NCBI GenBank assembly: GCA_037447655.1
Contig: JBBHKE010000634.1
Location: 5,001 to 68,406, forward strand
DNA from: Zygnema cylindricum
Taxonomy: Eukaryota > Streptophyta > Zygnematophyceae > Zygnematales > Zygnemataceae
Length of the DNA stretch: 63,406 nucleotides
Reading direction: 5' to 3'
The translations under genes and the position numbers were made by a program. Of this stretch, positions 36,073-46,221 are shown one piece after another. Position 1 is the first letter of the stretch. Each line of letters begins with the position of its first letter. Under the pieces are notes generated by a model. That model was not told the origin of the DNA. It saw only the letters and a program-made list of their open reading frames with translations, and did not search any database.

Positions 36073-37290
36073 TTGTGGCCATCCATCGGCTTAGTATTTC
36101 TGCTCTTGAAAATTGCCGCACGTGCAGGAATCCCAACACGACCAGCGATGACGATCCCTAAAGTAGATCCGATCTCAATCATGTTTGAAATGTTGCTTGC
36201 GGAATACTGTATGCAAAACCCTGACCAAGTTCGCGAGTTGATGAACTCTGAACAAAAATCAGAAGAGACCACCCCTGCCATTGGTGCTCGTATGGAAGCT
36301 CTTCGTGAAGCATTGCCGGACTTGATGTCGGATGCTAAAGCTGTCAAAAAATTTGTAGGACAGTTTCCAAGTCAGAATAAGAAATTTATCTAAGAGTCAT
36401 CTGACTCAAACCTATGTCTTGACGTTCACTTTCGACCAAGCCGCCCAGCATGCTGTGGAATATGAAATGCAAAATTGCTGGTGGGAAGCCCATGACCGTC
36501 CTAAAGCGGTCGAGAAGAACTGATTGTTCCACCATGGAACAATCCTCATCCTAACTACCGGCCTCCTAAGGCCACGGCCATGGGAACCCCACCAGTTGCT
36601 TCCGGAAATAGATTATGTTTTCGATGTGGGAAGACGGGGCATGATGCCCGAATGTGTCCAAACAAAACAGCTACGTGTACACATTGCAAGCAAATAGGAC
36701 ATTATGTCCAACGATGTCATATAAAGAACCCATAATTTTCTTATCTGAACCAAATTAAGACTTGTGGCATCCCCGCTCGATCCGGAAGACCAGTTCAACC
36801 GGTTAAAGAATCTGAAAATGACACTACTCCACCTAAGGTATCTCGAAGAGATTGAGAACGTTATGAAATGCAGGAGCAAATGGCGGTCATGATAATGGAG
36901 CAGTTCGCAGCCTTCATTGCTCAAATGAAGCCAGAATTTACAGGCATGGCTCGCATCGTTGTACACATGCCTACATTGGCAGGTTGAATCTTACAAGATT
37001 CCATCATCCAACAACGAGAGGCTACGTTCGATAAAGGTTCGACCGATCACAGCCGTGACCATAAAAATCCTAACACCTATTCCGTTTTCATTTACTAAAA
37101 AACCTTCTCCTCCCATGCCCAAAACCGCTTCAGTCATCGCGACTGAAGCTCTCAACATAGTGGATCAGACCATACATGAAGCACATCGCGTGAAAGAACG
37201 CTTGTGCATTCCATCCACTATGATTTTTGACACTCCAAAACTCTCTCCTCCCTCTGATAACTCAGTTGCAGCTGCCTCTTTACAAGCACT
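36073..37290 (+). pseudogene. gypC gag with two CCHC zinc knuckles
   Basis: An open stretch at 36073-36393 contains MFEMLLAEYCMQNPDQVREL, LREALPDLMSDAKAVKKFV and FPSQNKK. After a frame break, HAVEYEMQNCWWEAHDR lies near 36455. Two consecutive CX2CX4HX4C knuckles, CFRCGKTGHDARMC (36616-36657) and CTHCKQIGHYVQRC (36676-36717), mark the nucleocapsid region. A Glu/Met-rich stretch follows (MQEQMAVMIMEQFAAF). Stops, for example just after the second knuckle, show it is dead. It lies directly upstream of protease copy 1. Confidence 0.78.
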
Positions 37291-37680
37291 CCAGTTGCAC
37301 AGAAATCTTGCTGCTATTTAGCCTATTTCTGTAGAGGAGCAAAATTCCCTCGATCTTGACATCAATTTTTTGGATAACGCGAAGTGTTCCTTGTTGGTCA
37401 ATGGTATAGCCTGTTCCCTGCCCCACATAGATACGAGTGCAAAGCCTATTATATTGGGCTCTAGCTTTGCACTGAAGCTTGGTCTGACTCCGGACAAGCT
37501 TCAGCCCACAACGACTTGCTTGTTAACATCAGCGGGTACAACCGAGCTAGCCCTAGGAATCACTAAGGAACCGCTCGTTTTCATGTTCCAAAACGGAACA
37601 GCCACACACATTGTTGAGATCTCGGTTCACGCTCTGGTCACTAAATTTAGTGACAATGAATGCCTAATGAGATAGGACGT
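37291..37680 (+). pseudogene. gypC aspartic protease, copy 1
   Basis: The retropepsin-like block is HIDTSAKPIILGSSFALKLG near 37424, where the DTGA active site has become DTSA. It is followed by LGLTPDKLQPTTTCLLTSAG and VHALVTKFSDNECL, and stops at 37674. Homologous sequence continues out of frame to about 37800 (KICIPLICARKPM). It opens the first unit of the tandem duplication. Confidence 0.75.
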
Positions 37681-38650
37681 TATATTTCGTGTAGAGGGTG
37701 GAGTTGACATGCATGATCCGACCTTTTCTTATTGGCCTTCTAACTTCCGAGAACGTAAAATCTGCATTCCGCTAATTTGCGCTAGGAAACCCATGCGTGT
37801 TATGGCGCATTCGGCCACTTTTGTACCTGAATTTTCGGGGATTTTGTGGGGGCCGAAATACTTCATTCATTCTCAATAGAATAAATTATGCCAGATAGTT
37901 CTTACTTGCCAAAAATTTTGAGTGACCCTGGATTTCTTATAGATACGAGGGAATTTGATAGCATCTATAACCAAACCTTGTCAATTCCATTTTCTCCAGT
38001 CTCTCCTCAAATCCGAATCCCTACAGACTCATCTAGGTTTCTTCCTATAAATTGGAATCTGGTCAAATTAAGACCTCATCCAAATGGAGTGGTGATTTTG
38101 GACCTCTTCGCTGGAATTGGCACTTTTCTCGTTTTCTTGTTTGCGAAATGGATTATTAATCTAATTTTATTATTCTATCGAAATTGATCTTTTAGCACGG
38201 AAACCACAAGTACATCATTGTAATCTTTTGCATTCCCAAAACCCTCATTTGTTACCAAAATCTGCATATGAGCAAATGCATACAGCCCTCCCACAAGACA
38301 TCCGGATTGTGGGTAACCATCGCTTACTGGAGATTGGGCCGGTTGATCTAGTTTTCGGCTGATAGGAGTGTCAAGGAATGTCTCGGGCCGAGAAAGGCCT
38401 CGGATTAGCGGATCCCCGTACCAAATTATTTTTTGAATTGGTCTGCATCCTCCATTTTCTGCAAACTTTAGAGCATCCAATGGGGAATACCTTGGAAAAT
38501 GTTGTAGTGTATAATGATCCAAGACCTACGGTCCTGGATGATTATCAACGGATCGAACAATTAATTGGTCCGCCCCTTATTATTGATGTCGCTCGCCATG
38601 GTTCACTAGCACACCAGGTTCGCTCCAAATAGACGAACCTGATTGATATG

Positions 38651-40260
38651 TGTTCTTTTGAAAAATCAGTTTCGTGCGTATTTGCTAATTGGATTTGATA
38701 TGGAGGTTTGAATAGATTCACGGATTGGGGGAGCGAACGGATTGATAATTAAAGTTACGTAAAAGACTCATTGAGTGGTGTGAACAAGCAATGACAAATG
38801 GAGGGCGGATGGCGAAGCGATCCGATGTAAAATAAACGGAATGTTGAAATAGGCGCCGCCGGTACGGAGCAGCTGCGACGAAGTTAAGTCAACGCAGTTG
38901 CGGTTATTTTTATGATCCGTACGGAAAGCGCAGCCAGCGCAGCCAGCGCAACTACGGATAATATGAATAGGATAGATTTCAAGTAATGATGATTAAACGA
39001 TAGTGGTAGCTTAGTGGTTGCTTAGTGGTAGAGGCTATGAGGAGGAAGTTAAAGGTGAAAAAGAGCAGCAGTTAGGACTGCGATGTCAAACTAGCGCAGC
39101 ATAGTAGCATAGCAGTACACGCTGCACTTCGTATTCATACTGCGTTGCGATGTCAAACTAGCGCAGCGTAGCAACATAGCAGTACACGCTGCACTTTGAA
39201 TTCATACTGCGCTGCGATGTCAAACTAGCGCAGCGTAGCAACATAGTATTACACGCTGCATATTTTTCTAAGTGCACGAAACTAAATTTTAAAGGGAGTG
39301 TTGTTTTTAAAAATCAGTTTCGTGCGTAACTGCTAATTGGATTTGATATGGAGGTTTGAATAGATTCACGGATTGGGGGAGCGAACGGATTGATAATTAA
39401 AGTTACGTAAAAGACTCATTGATTGGTGTGAACAAGCAATGACAAATGGAGGGCGGATGGCGAAGCGATCCGATGTAAAATAAACGGAATGTTGAAATAG
39501 GCGCCGCCGGTACGGAGCAGCTGCGACGCAGTTAAGTCAACGCAGTTGCGGTTATTTTTATGATCCGTACGGAAAGCGCAGCCAGCGCAGCCAGCACAAC
39601 TACGGATAATATGAATAGGATAGATTTCAAGTAATGATGATTAAACGATAGTGGTAGCTTAGTGGTTGCTTAGTGGTAGCTTAGTTTCTAACATACGAAG
39701 AGTACGGTGTAAATATTCTGTACAACAGAGGTTTGTCCTTTTGACTAGTTAGGTTATTAGAGTAGATACAGTTTGGCTGGTATGCCTCCGTACTCTGAGT
39801 ATAACTTGCAGGACTTAGATTATTTTATGTATCGCAGTCAAGTTAATCAAAGTAATGGCAGAATGTTTTCTGCATCTTTGACCTGTTGGTGTGATCACTC
39901 TGATTGTTGCTTTAATGTGAAACTTTTTGGAGTTATTCTATGATATATAATCTATATGTGTGTGAAGTTTCATTGTATTCCAGTATCTCTGTAAGATTCT
40001 GTGAACAGTCTAAGTGATTAGTTTGTGAAGCTGTCAGATATTTTTGGGAAACTCTGGAGCTTATATCTTCTAGATGCCGTGGTGGATTTGGCTGTAAATT
40101 TGGGAGTTTACATTGTATATGGTATACTGCATATTGGTGCAGCTTGAGATCATTTTGTTTATTTTGGAGTAATCTGTGTCGTCTGAAACACAGCTGTTTT
40201 TGAGGTAGTCTGTGGGTGTTTCCGTGAATAATCCATGGCTGAAATAAGCTATGGACAACA
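38651..40260 (+). mobile_element. F2: internally deleted F-family element, duplication ATATG
   Basis: ATATG at 38646-38650 and 40261-40265 flanks the insertion. The left LTR is truncated (38651-39031, only the first part). A 267-bp internal remnant ends in the purine tract AAAGGGAG, and the 3' LTR is 39299-40260, ending GCTATGGACAACA. The two LTR copies are nearly identical over their shared 380 bp, so the insertion looks younger than gypC. There is no coding sequence. Confidence 0.88.
39077..39260. repeat. Tandem repeat of about 67 bp, nearly three copies
   Basis: The unit begins GCGATGTCAAACTAGCGCAG and includes ACACGCTGCAC; two full copies and a partial third lie in the F2 interior. On the opposite strand the unit resembles the inner part of the gypE LTR (CTGCGCTAGTTTGACAT). 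Confidence 0.85.
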
Positions 40261-40727
40261 ATATGGGTCGACTCTGTGAGGCTAACTTGTTAATTCCTCC
40301 TCCTCATACATACATTCAAGCTGCTCTTCTTCCTTTCCATAAGGTGCAGTCTTGCATTTAAAAGGATTGTCCCCCTAATTTCAATATCAATGTTCCGGGT
40401 CAATCTCTCAAGGTTCTTCCTACCTTAGTTTCTTACACACATTCGCATGCATTCTCTAATGACGGTCCTGGCATGCTCCGAAATATTCATACCGGTGAGC
40501 TCAAAGAGCCTACCTCTATGGAGAGAGAACACCTCGTGCATATCATCTTGGCACTGCAGCAGCTCTTGGTCTTATGGAACGTCAAAGATGCACTTTATTA
40601 GGTCATATCATGGACCCGCAGTGTTTGTCTTTTGTTTTAGGTCTTGGGTTTGCAGCTGGTCGCCACTCTCATGCACATCTGTCTACACCAGCTGGGGGGG
40701 GAATGCATCACTAAGGAAATCGTTCCA

Positions 40728-41495
40728 CTACAGCTGCACAAAAATATTGCTACTATTCTACCTATTTTCGTAGAGGAGCGAAATTCTCTCTAACCTCACA
40801 TCAGTTTTTTCGATAACGGGAAGGGATCATTGCTGATCAATGGTTTTGCTCCATCCCTGCCCATCATGGATACGGGTGCAAAGCCGGTGATATTGGGCTC
40901 TAACTTTGCACTCAAGCTTGGTCTAACTCCGGACAAGCTTCAATCCACTTCTACTCGCTTGTTAACATCAGCGGGTACAACCAAGCTAGTCATAGGAATC
41001 ACTAAGGAACCGATAGTTTTGAGGTTCTGGAACGGAACGGCCACAAACATTGCTGAGATCTCGGTTCACGCTCTGGTCACTAAATGTAGTGACTATGAAT
41101 GCCTAGTGGGACAGGACGTTGTATTTCGTATAGGGTGTGGAGTTGACATGCATGATCAGACATTTTCTTATAGGCCAACTAACTTCCCAAAACGCAAAAT
41201 CTGCATTCCTCTAATTTGCGCTAGGAAACCCATGCCTGTTATGGCGCATTTGGCCACCTTCATCCCTGCATTTTCAAACAATTATATGGCGGCCGAAATA
41301 TTTCATTCATTGTCAGCAGAAGAAATTCTGCACGATAGCCCTTCCTTGCCTGAAATTTTTAGTCACCCAAGATTTCTTATAGATACGAGGGAATTCGACG
41401 GCATCTATAACCAAACCTTGTCAATTCCACTTTCTCTAGTCTCTCTTTCAATCCCAACACATACAGACTCTTATGGGTTTCTTCCCATTAATTGA
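40728..41495 (+). pseudogene. gypC aspartic protease, copy 2
   Basis: It begins with QLHKNIATILPIF, like the end of gag before copy 1, so the duplicated unit starts just upstream of protease. The active site IMDTGAKPVILGSNFALK near 40864 is intact, then LGLTPDKLQSTSTRLLTSAG, VHALVTKCSDYECLVGQDVV and KICIPLICARKPMPVM. It is open for 221 codons (40830-41492), ending at a TGA where copy 1 has TGG in the phrase FLPINWN. Confidence 0.8.
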
Positions 41496-42519
41496 AATCT
41501 GGTCCAATTGAGACCTCATCCAAATGGATTGGTGATTTTCGACCTCTTCGCTGGAATTGGCACTTCCCTCCTTTCTTTTCTGCGTAATGGATTATTAATC
41601 CGATTTTATCATTATGTCGAGATTTATCTTTTAGCACGGAATGCACAAGTACATCATTGTAATCTGTTGCATTCCCAATACCCTGCATTTGTTACCAAAA
41701 TCCGCATATGAGCATATGCATACTGCCCTCCCACAAGACATCCAGATTGTGGGTAACCATCACTTACTGGGGATTGGTGTGGTCGATCTAGTTTTTGGCG
41801 GATGGGAGTGCGAAGGAATGTCTCGGGCCGGGAAAAGTCTCGGTTAAGCCGATCCTCGCACCAAATTATTTTTTGAATTGGTTCGCATCTTGCATTTTCT
41901 ACAAACTTTAGAACATCCTATAGGATACATCTTGGAAAATGTCGCAGCCTATAATGATCCAAGACCTACAGTCTTGACTGATTATCAACGGATCATACAA
42001 TTAACTAGTCCGCCCCTTATTATTGACGCCGCTTGCCATGGTTCACTAGCACACCAGGTTCGCTCCAAATGGACGAACCTGATTGATATTGGTCGACTTC
42101 GTGAGGCTAACTTGTCAGTCAAATTGCCCTTCTTCTTTTCCATAAGGTACAACATTCCATTCAAAAGGTCTATCCCCCTAATTTCAATATCAATGTCCCG
42201 GGTCAACCTCTCAAAGCTCATCCTACCTTAGTTTCTTACCCACATTCGCATGCATTCTCTAATGATGGTCCTGGCATGCTCCGAAACATTCATACCGGTG
42301 AGTTCAAAGAGCCTAACTCTACGGAGCAAAAGCACCTCTTGTATTTTCATGCTTGGAACTACAACCGCTCCTGGTTTTACAATACGTCAAAGATGCACTT
42401 TATTAGGTTGCGTCCTGAACCCGCAGTCTTTGTCTTTTGTTTTAGGTCTTAGGTTTCTAGCTGGTCGCCACTCTCACGCACATCCGTCTACACCAGCTGG
42501 GGGGGGAATGCATCACTAA
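41496..42519 (+). pseudogene. gypC C5 cytosine methyltransferase, copy 2 (DNMT3-like)
   Basis: The copy is contiguous but frameshifted. Motif I FDLFAGIGTSLLSFLRNGLL is at 41538-41597. The catalytic block DLVFGGWECEGMSRAGKSLG, Cys at 41809-41811, is reached after a frameshift near 41700. The usual Gln after Cys is Glu here. A TAA then precedes ADP, with KLFFELV, YILENVAAYNDPRP near 41925, PPLIIDAA and LAHQVRSKWTNL near 42046. The tail continues in changing frames: HIRMHSLMMV (out of frame), RQRCTLLGCVLNPQSLSFVL and AGRHSHAHPSTPAGG, with TAA at 42517-42519. About 340 residues would fit a catalytic domain alone, without the PWWP/ADD or UBA modules of host DNMT3/DRM. RT follows at once. Confidence 0.85.
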
Positions 42520-43980
42520 GGAAATCGTTCCATCCCACTCTCAAAGGGACCACATTTCAAATTTTCCTCTTTCCTTCTCCAATTCCACCAGTTCCGGAAA
42601 TCTCTATCTACGATTTCCTCAGTCTTAACCATATGTTCTGGTCTATCCCAGCATACATGGCTGTCCAGTCTGCAAGTTCGATGGATAATCCACCCACTTC
42701 TCATTGGACTGCTGCTTTTCCAACACGCAGCTGGAATCATTCGGTTTATTGCCTTAAACAAACACCCGTGGCTTACCAGGTAGGACAAACTCTTATCGCA
42801 GATGAGCAGTTGGCGTTTGCAGAAGCCATGGAGGCCATGACAAGTGAGTATCCTAATGCTCCAAAATGGAAATTTGGCACCAATTTGACAAAGGTTGAAC
42901 AAGAATTAATGAACGACGTAGTTTTACGGAATGTCAATGCCTTTGCTTTTTCAATGAACGATTTGGGTTGTCACACAGCTTATAAGATGTCGATAGATCT
43001 CGAAGATGACCGCCCAATATTTAAACCAAAGCATCGTCTGTTAGAAAACAAATGGGAAATGGTAGAAAAGCGATGTGCTGAGCTAGAGGAAGTTTGCCTA
43101 ATCTATCGGTCACAATCCACATTTGTAGCTCCCACCGTCATGCCTCGGAAAAAGGATTCCGAGAGTAATATTACTAAACGTGGAATGTGCGTTGATTATC
43201 GTGAACTGAATGCTAAAAGTATTCAAGATCGTCACCTCATGCCTCTTGCCGAGGAAATTTTTGTTCACGTAGGCTGAGCAAAGTATTTTGGTATCCTTGA
43301 CCTCCGCTAAGGATTCAATCAAATTGAGATAGTGGAAAAAGACCGCCATAAAACTCCCTTTTGGGGTAGTGACGGCCGATGGGAATGGGCCATAATGCCG
43401 TTTGGAATGAAAAATGCCCCCGCGGTATTTGAAAAAGTCATTAACTTAGTTCTCGGAGGTTATAAGTTTGCTAGGTGTTACATCGATGTCCTCATCATTG
43501 CCTCTGCTACTATCGAGAGCACACGGTGCACATCGAATGGGTATTGACTGAATTTAAAAAGGTTGAATTAAAGTGTCATCTCGCCAAATGCACCTTTGGA
43601 TCCGAGGGAGTGCCTTACCTTGGCCATTTTATCTCGGCTGAGGGGATCACTCCTCTCGAAGCAAAGGTAGAGGCAATCAGCAAATTGCCGCCTCCCACAG
43701 ACCACACAAGCCTGCGAGCCTTTCTCGGACTTGCGAATTATTATCGCAGGTTCGTATCTAATTTCAGTACTATCACATCTCCTTTAAACGACCTTCTGAA
43801 GAAAGAAGTGGCCTTCGTATGGGGTCCAATTAGATTTCCGCATTTCTTAAATTAAAAACCGCCTTATCGAGTGCTCCGATTCTCCGTCCCCCCAATCACA
43901 AACTCCCTTTTTGTCTCCAAACAGATTTTGGAAACCCGGAATCACTAACATTTTGACACAAAGAGAGTTGAGCAGAGAAG
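42520..43980 (+). pseudogene. gypC reverse transcriptase and start of RNase H
   Basis: The Ty3/gypsy RT domain order is visible. A linker is open from 42633; FAFSMNDLGC and YKMSIDLEDDRPIFKPKHR lead in. GMCVDYRELNAKSIQDRHLM lies near 43186. Motif A is AKYFGILDLR, then a stop, then GFNQIEI. WEWAIMPFGMKNAPAVFEKV is near 43382. The catalytic YIDD motif is YIDV (43479-43490). After a frameshift the connection domain follows: AKCTFGSEGVPYLGHFISAE, PPPTDHTSLRAFLGLANYYR and KEVAFVWG. The RNase H start FCLQTDFGN near 43910 is cut at 43981 by copA5. The changed catalytic Asp and the stops make it inactive. Confidence 0.88.
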
Positions 43981-44982
43981 TGTTGAAATTACTAGATTTA
44001 TACGGTATTTTCTAGGTCTAAATAGATTAGTAAAATAAGAAAAAGAAAAGGGCGGACATTTTGCCTCCATCTACTCTCTCTAGCCACCATACTTGTTGTA
44101 GTCACTGATAGAAAGGGTGGTTGAGCCATGGCTGCCTTAAATCAGCAAGCGGACTAAAAAGGGACTAATGTCACTCTGAACAAAAGGTTGAGTCTAGCAG
44201 GACTCGAACCTCCGACCCGTAGAGTACGACGTAGCCGTTAGCTCTATCCAGTCTATTGTAGAAGTCTGTTAGATTACATGGGGTGTGATATATATTTAAA
44301 CATGTACATGATCTTGAAACAGATTAACTAAAATATGAACAAAGGAACATAGAACTAGTCAAAGTTTCAGTGCGGACGTCATTTCGCACGAAACAAATGG
44401 AACTGACATTTGTTTCGACAGCCGACATTTAATGTCGGATTTATTCCGATGACGTCTATCACTGCCAAGATCGCAAAATGGTCACTTTTGGCGTTTATGG
44501 ACATGGCATGACCTAGCGCCACGTGGAGGGATAACATTTGGTCGCAAAATTCTGGTGAGCATACGGACGAGTTGAATGGTGACACGCGTCCACTTAGTGG
44601 CCTTGTCCTACACAGGCCGTATAGAAAGTATATTGGTCGTAGTACCTTTGTGTATTTAACAGTTGTGTGATAGGTTCGTACTTTAGTACATAGGGGTTGT
44701 AAGAGGGGTTTAGGACTTAGGAAATTTGGTAGATAGACACCTCTCTCATAGAGAACTTTGTATAAGATTGGCATTTTTGCCGGCTCATAACTTATCAGCT
44801 AGTTGGCCGTTTTCAGCGATTGTTTTTCTTGCGGACTCAAAGGAGTCCAGGCTAGACAAGGGTACAGTCACACTTTTAGTTTGCCTTCTAGGGAAGCAAT
44901 GGTTGTGACTTAAATTGGGTTAGATAAAAGTATATAGAGGCTTCCTAAATTCTGTAGTCCCATGGAGGACACAAAATTGCAA
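43981..44982 (+). repeat. copA5 5' LTR
   Basis: It starts TGTTGAAATT and ends CACAAAATTGCA. The gag ATG (44963-44965) lies 20 nt before its end. The primer site after it (from 44983) is decayed to ATTTAGGGGCCCACC. Its antisense strand carries a tRNA-like stretch near 44195-44270 with GGTTCGAGTCC. Confidence 0.88.
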
Positions 44983-46221
44983 TTTAGGGGCCCACCCCTA
45001 GGGTGCCCACTTTCAATGGATTGGGTTCATCTATTAGGAAGCCATGATGATGGGGGCTTGTGCGAAAACGATACTAGGGTATCGTCAATGGACAAGTGAA
45101 ACATCCACCTTCAAGAACTCCACGAGGATCTGGAGGAGTTAGGTCTCCTGCAGCGACTACTTCACTGGAGGAGGCAGATGATGAGGACAGCAGTGTGTCT
45201 AAAAAGGGGAAAGGGAAGGAGACACCCCTCACTCCTATTGCCACGGAACCGTGATGAGCAGGCGTGAAGACCGTGGAGAACGATACTCAAATGTGGGAAG
45301 ACGTAAACATAGTTGCCAAGAACTTCATTCTAAGGCACCTCACTCAAGCTTTGGCCACCCCTCACCTTCACATTGACAAGGCCGAGGAGTTGTGGGTGAG
45401 TTTGGTGGAGATCTATAGAGCTGTTACTATAGAGGAGCTCTAGTTGGCAGAGCAAAAGCTAGTGAGTTATACTTACAAAAGAGGAAAGATGTAAGATAAC
45501 TGTAATGATATTTCTTGTTTGTATATGGAGATGGAAAGTGTCGGGTGGACATGTACAATAAAGTTGAAAGTTAACACTCTCATCATTAAGTTACTAGAGG
45601 AATATGAGAACATAGTGTACCGAGTACAAGAAATAACAGATAGTTCATGGAAGTGGAATATAGTGGTCCGGATGATACTTGTGCAAGAAAACACCATGAA
45701 TATTAGGAGAGGAGGAAAGAGCATTCAAGCTATAACTCTAGGAGGGGACCGATAGGGGAAGGATCCATAGAAACCGTACAAATGGGAAAGAGATCAATTT
45801 GGAGGATCGAGGCCCCCAAAGGGCCTTTGTCATTTTTGCAAAAAGTCAAGACACTTTAACGCGGATTGTGTCATGCTCTGAGAGCTTAGGCTCCAAGAGA
45901 ATCGTGGAGGGGGTCCTTCTAGAGGGAAGAAAAAGGCACTTGTGGTCACAGAGGTGACAGGAGAAACCGAGGACGAGTCCTCTGAGGAGGACGGGGAGCT
46001 TTTTCTTGACGAGAGTATGGAGGAGAAGGAGATCCCTTGGAGACAGAAGTGTGCCCTTGGAGCAATTCGGGAAGCTCCACAAGAATGATGGATCATCAAC
46101 TCCGATGCATTAATGCATATGTATCGTAATAAGCAACTCTTCACAAAGCTAAAAAAGATCCTTAGTGTAGCGATAGAGTATGGGAATGGGAGAATGGGTA
46201 CTACAGATCTAGTGGGGCCAG
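44963..46221 (+). pseudogene. copA5 gag-protease remnant
   Basis: The N-terminus reads MEDTKLQF, then GPP. Gag is broken by many stops; recognisable parts are YMEMESVGWTCTIKLKVNTL near 45523 and VVRMILVQENTMNIRRGGKS near 45662. The knuckle CHFCKKSRHFNADC lies at about 45828-45869. The protease region near 46090 reads WIINSDALMHMY, where DSGA has become NSDA. The frame is cut at 46221 by copA4 and resumes at 61092. Confidence 0.8.

Larger units (their letters stand above)
37888..40714 (+). pseudogene. gypC C5 cytosine methyltransferase, copy 1 (DNMT3-like), split by F2
   Basis: The family transfers methyl groups from S-adenosylmethionine to cytosine C5. Motif I is LDLFAGIGT at 38098-38124. 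The catalytic motif reads ECQGMSRAEKGLGLADP, Cys at 38369-38371, just after two stops (TGA TAG where copy 2 has GGA TGG). KLFFEL follows, with the ENV block LENVVVYNDPRP near 38491. The LAHQVRSK block near 38608 is followed by TAG where copy 2 has TGG. After the 1.6-kb F2 insertion the tail resumes at 40261: GPGMLRNIHTGELKEPT near 40468, RQRCTLLG near 40582, AGRHSHAH, and a stop at 40712. The K-LFFE, ENV, ID, AH..R..W order and the R-R-LLG tail resemble DNMT3/DRM-type enzymes more than DNMT1/CMT. It shares one element with gag, protease and RT, hence retrotransposon-borne. It is inactive as it stands. Confidence 0.82.
34818..43980 (+). mobile_element. gypC: Ty3/gypsy element encoding a cytosine methyltransferase
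   Basis: Order: 5' non-coding region, gag with two CCHC knuckles, aspartic protease, C5 cytosine methyltransferase, a second tandem copy of protease plus methyltransferase, reverse transcriptase and the start of RNase H. It is cut at 43980 by copA5, so integrase and the 3' LTR are outside the window or lost. The left boundary (TG at 34818) is inferred from where copB0 similarity stops. The F2 element interrupts the first methyltransferase copy. Confidence 0.85.

Noticed and set aside
37888-38187. Hydrophobic frame taken as a membrane protein
   Set aside because: The hydrophobic run follows DLFAGIG and is the frame-damaged SAM-binding region of the methyltransferase.
38175-38522. Minus-strand 115-codon frame
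   Set aside because: Antisense shadow of the methyltransferase; the plus-strand motifs explain the open frame.
39077-39260. CRISPR-like array
   Set aside because: The units are contiguous tandem repeats with no unique spacers, inside a eukaryotic retroelement.
44195-44270. Possible tRNA gene
   Set aside because: The B-box-like word and D-arm-like part do not give a full cloverleaf, and the segment recurs in diverged LTRs, so it is reported only as tRNA-like.
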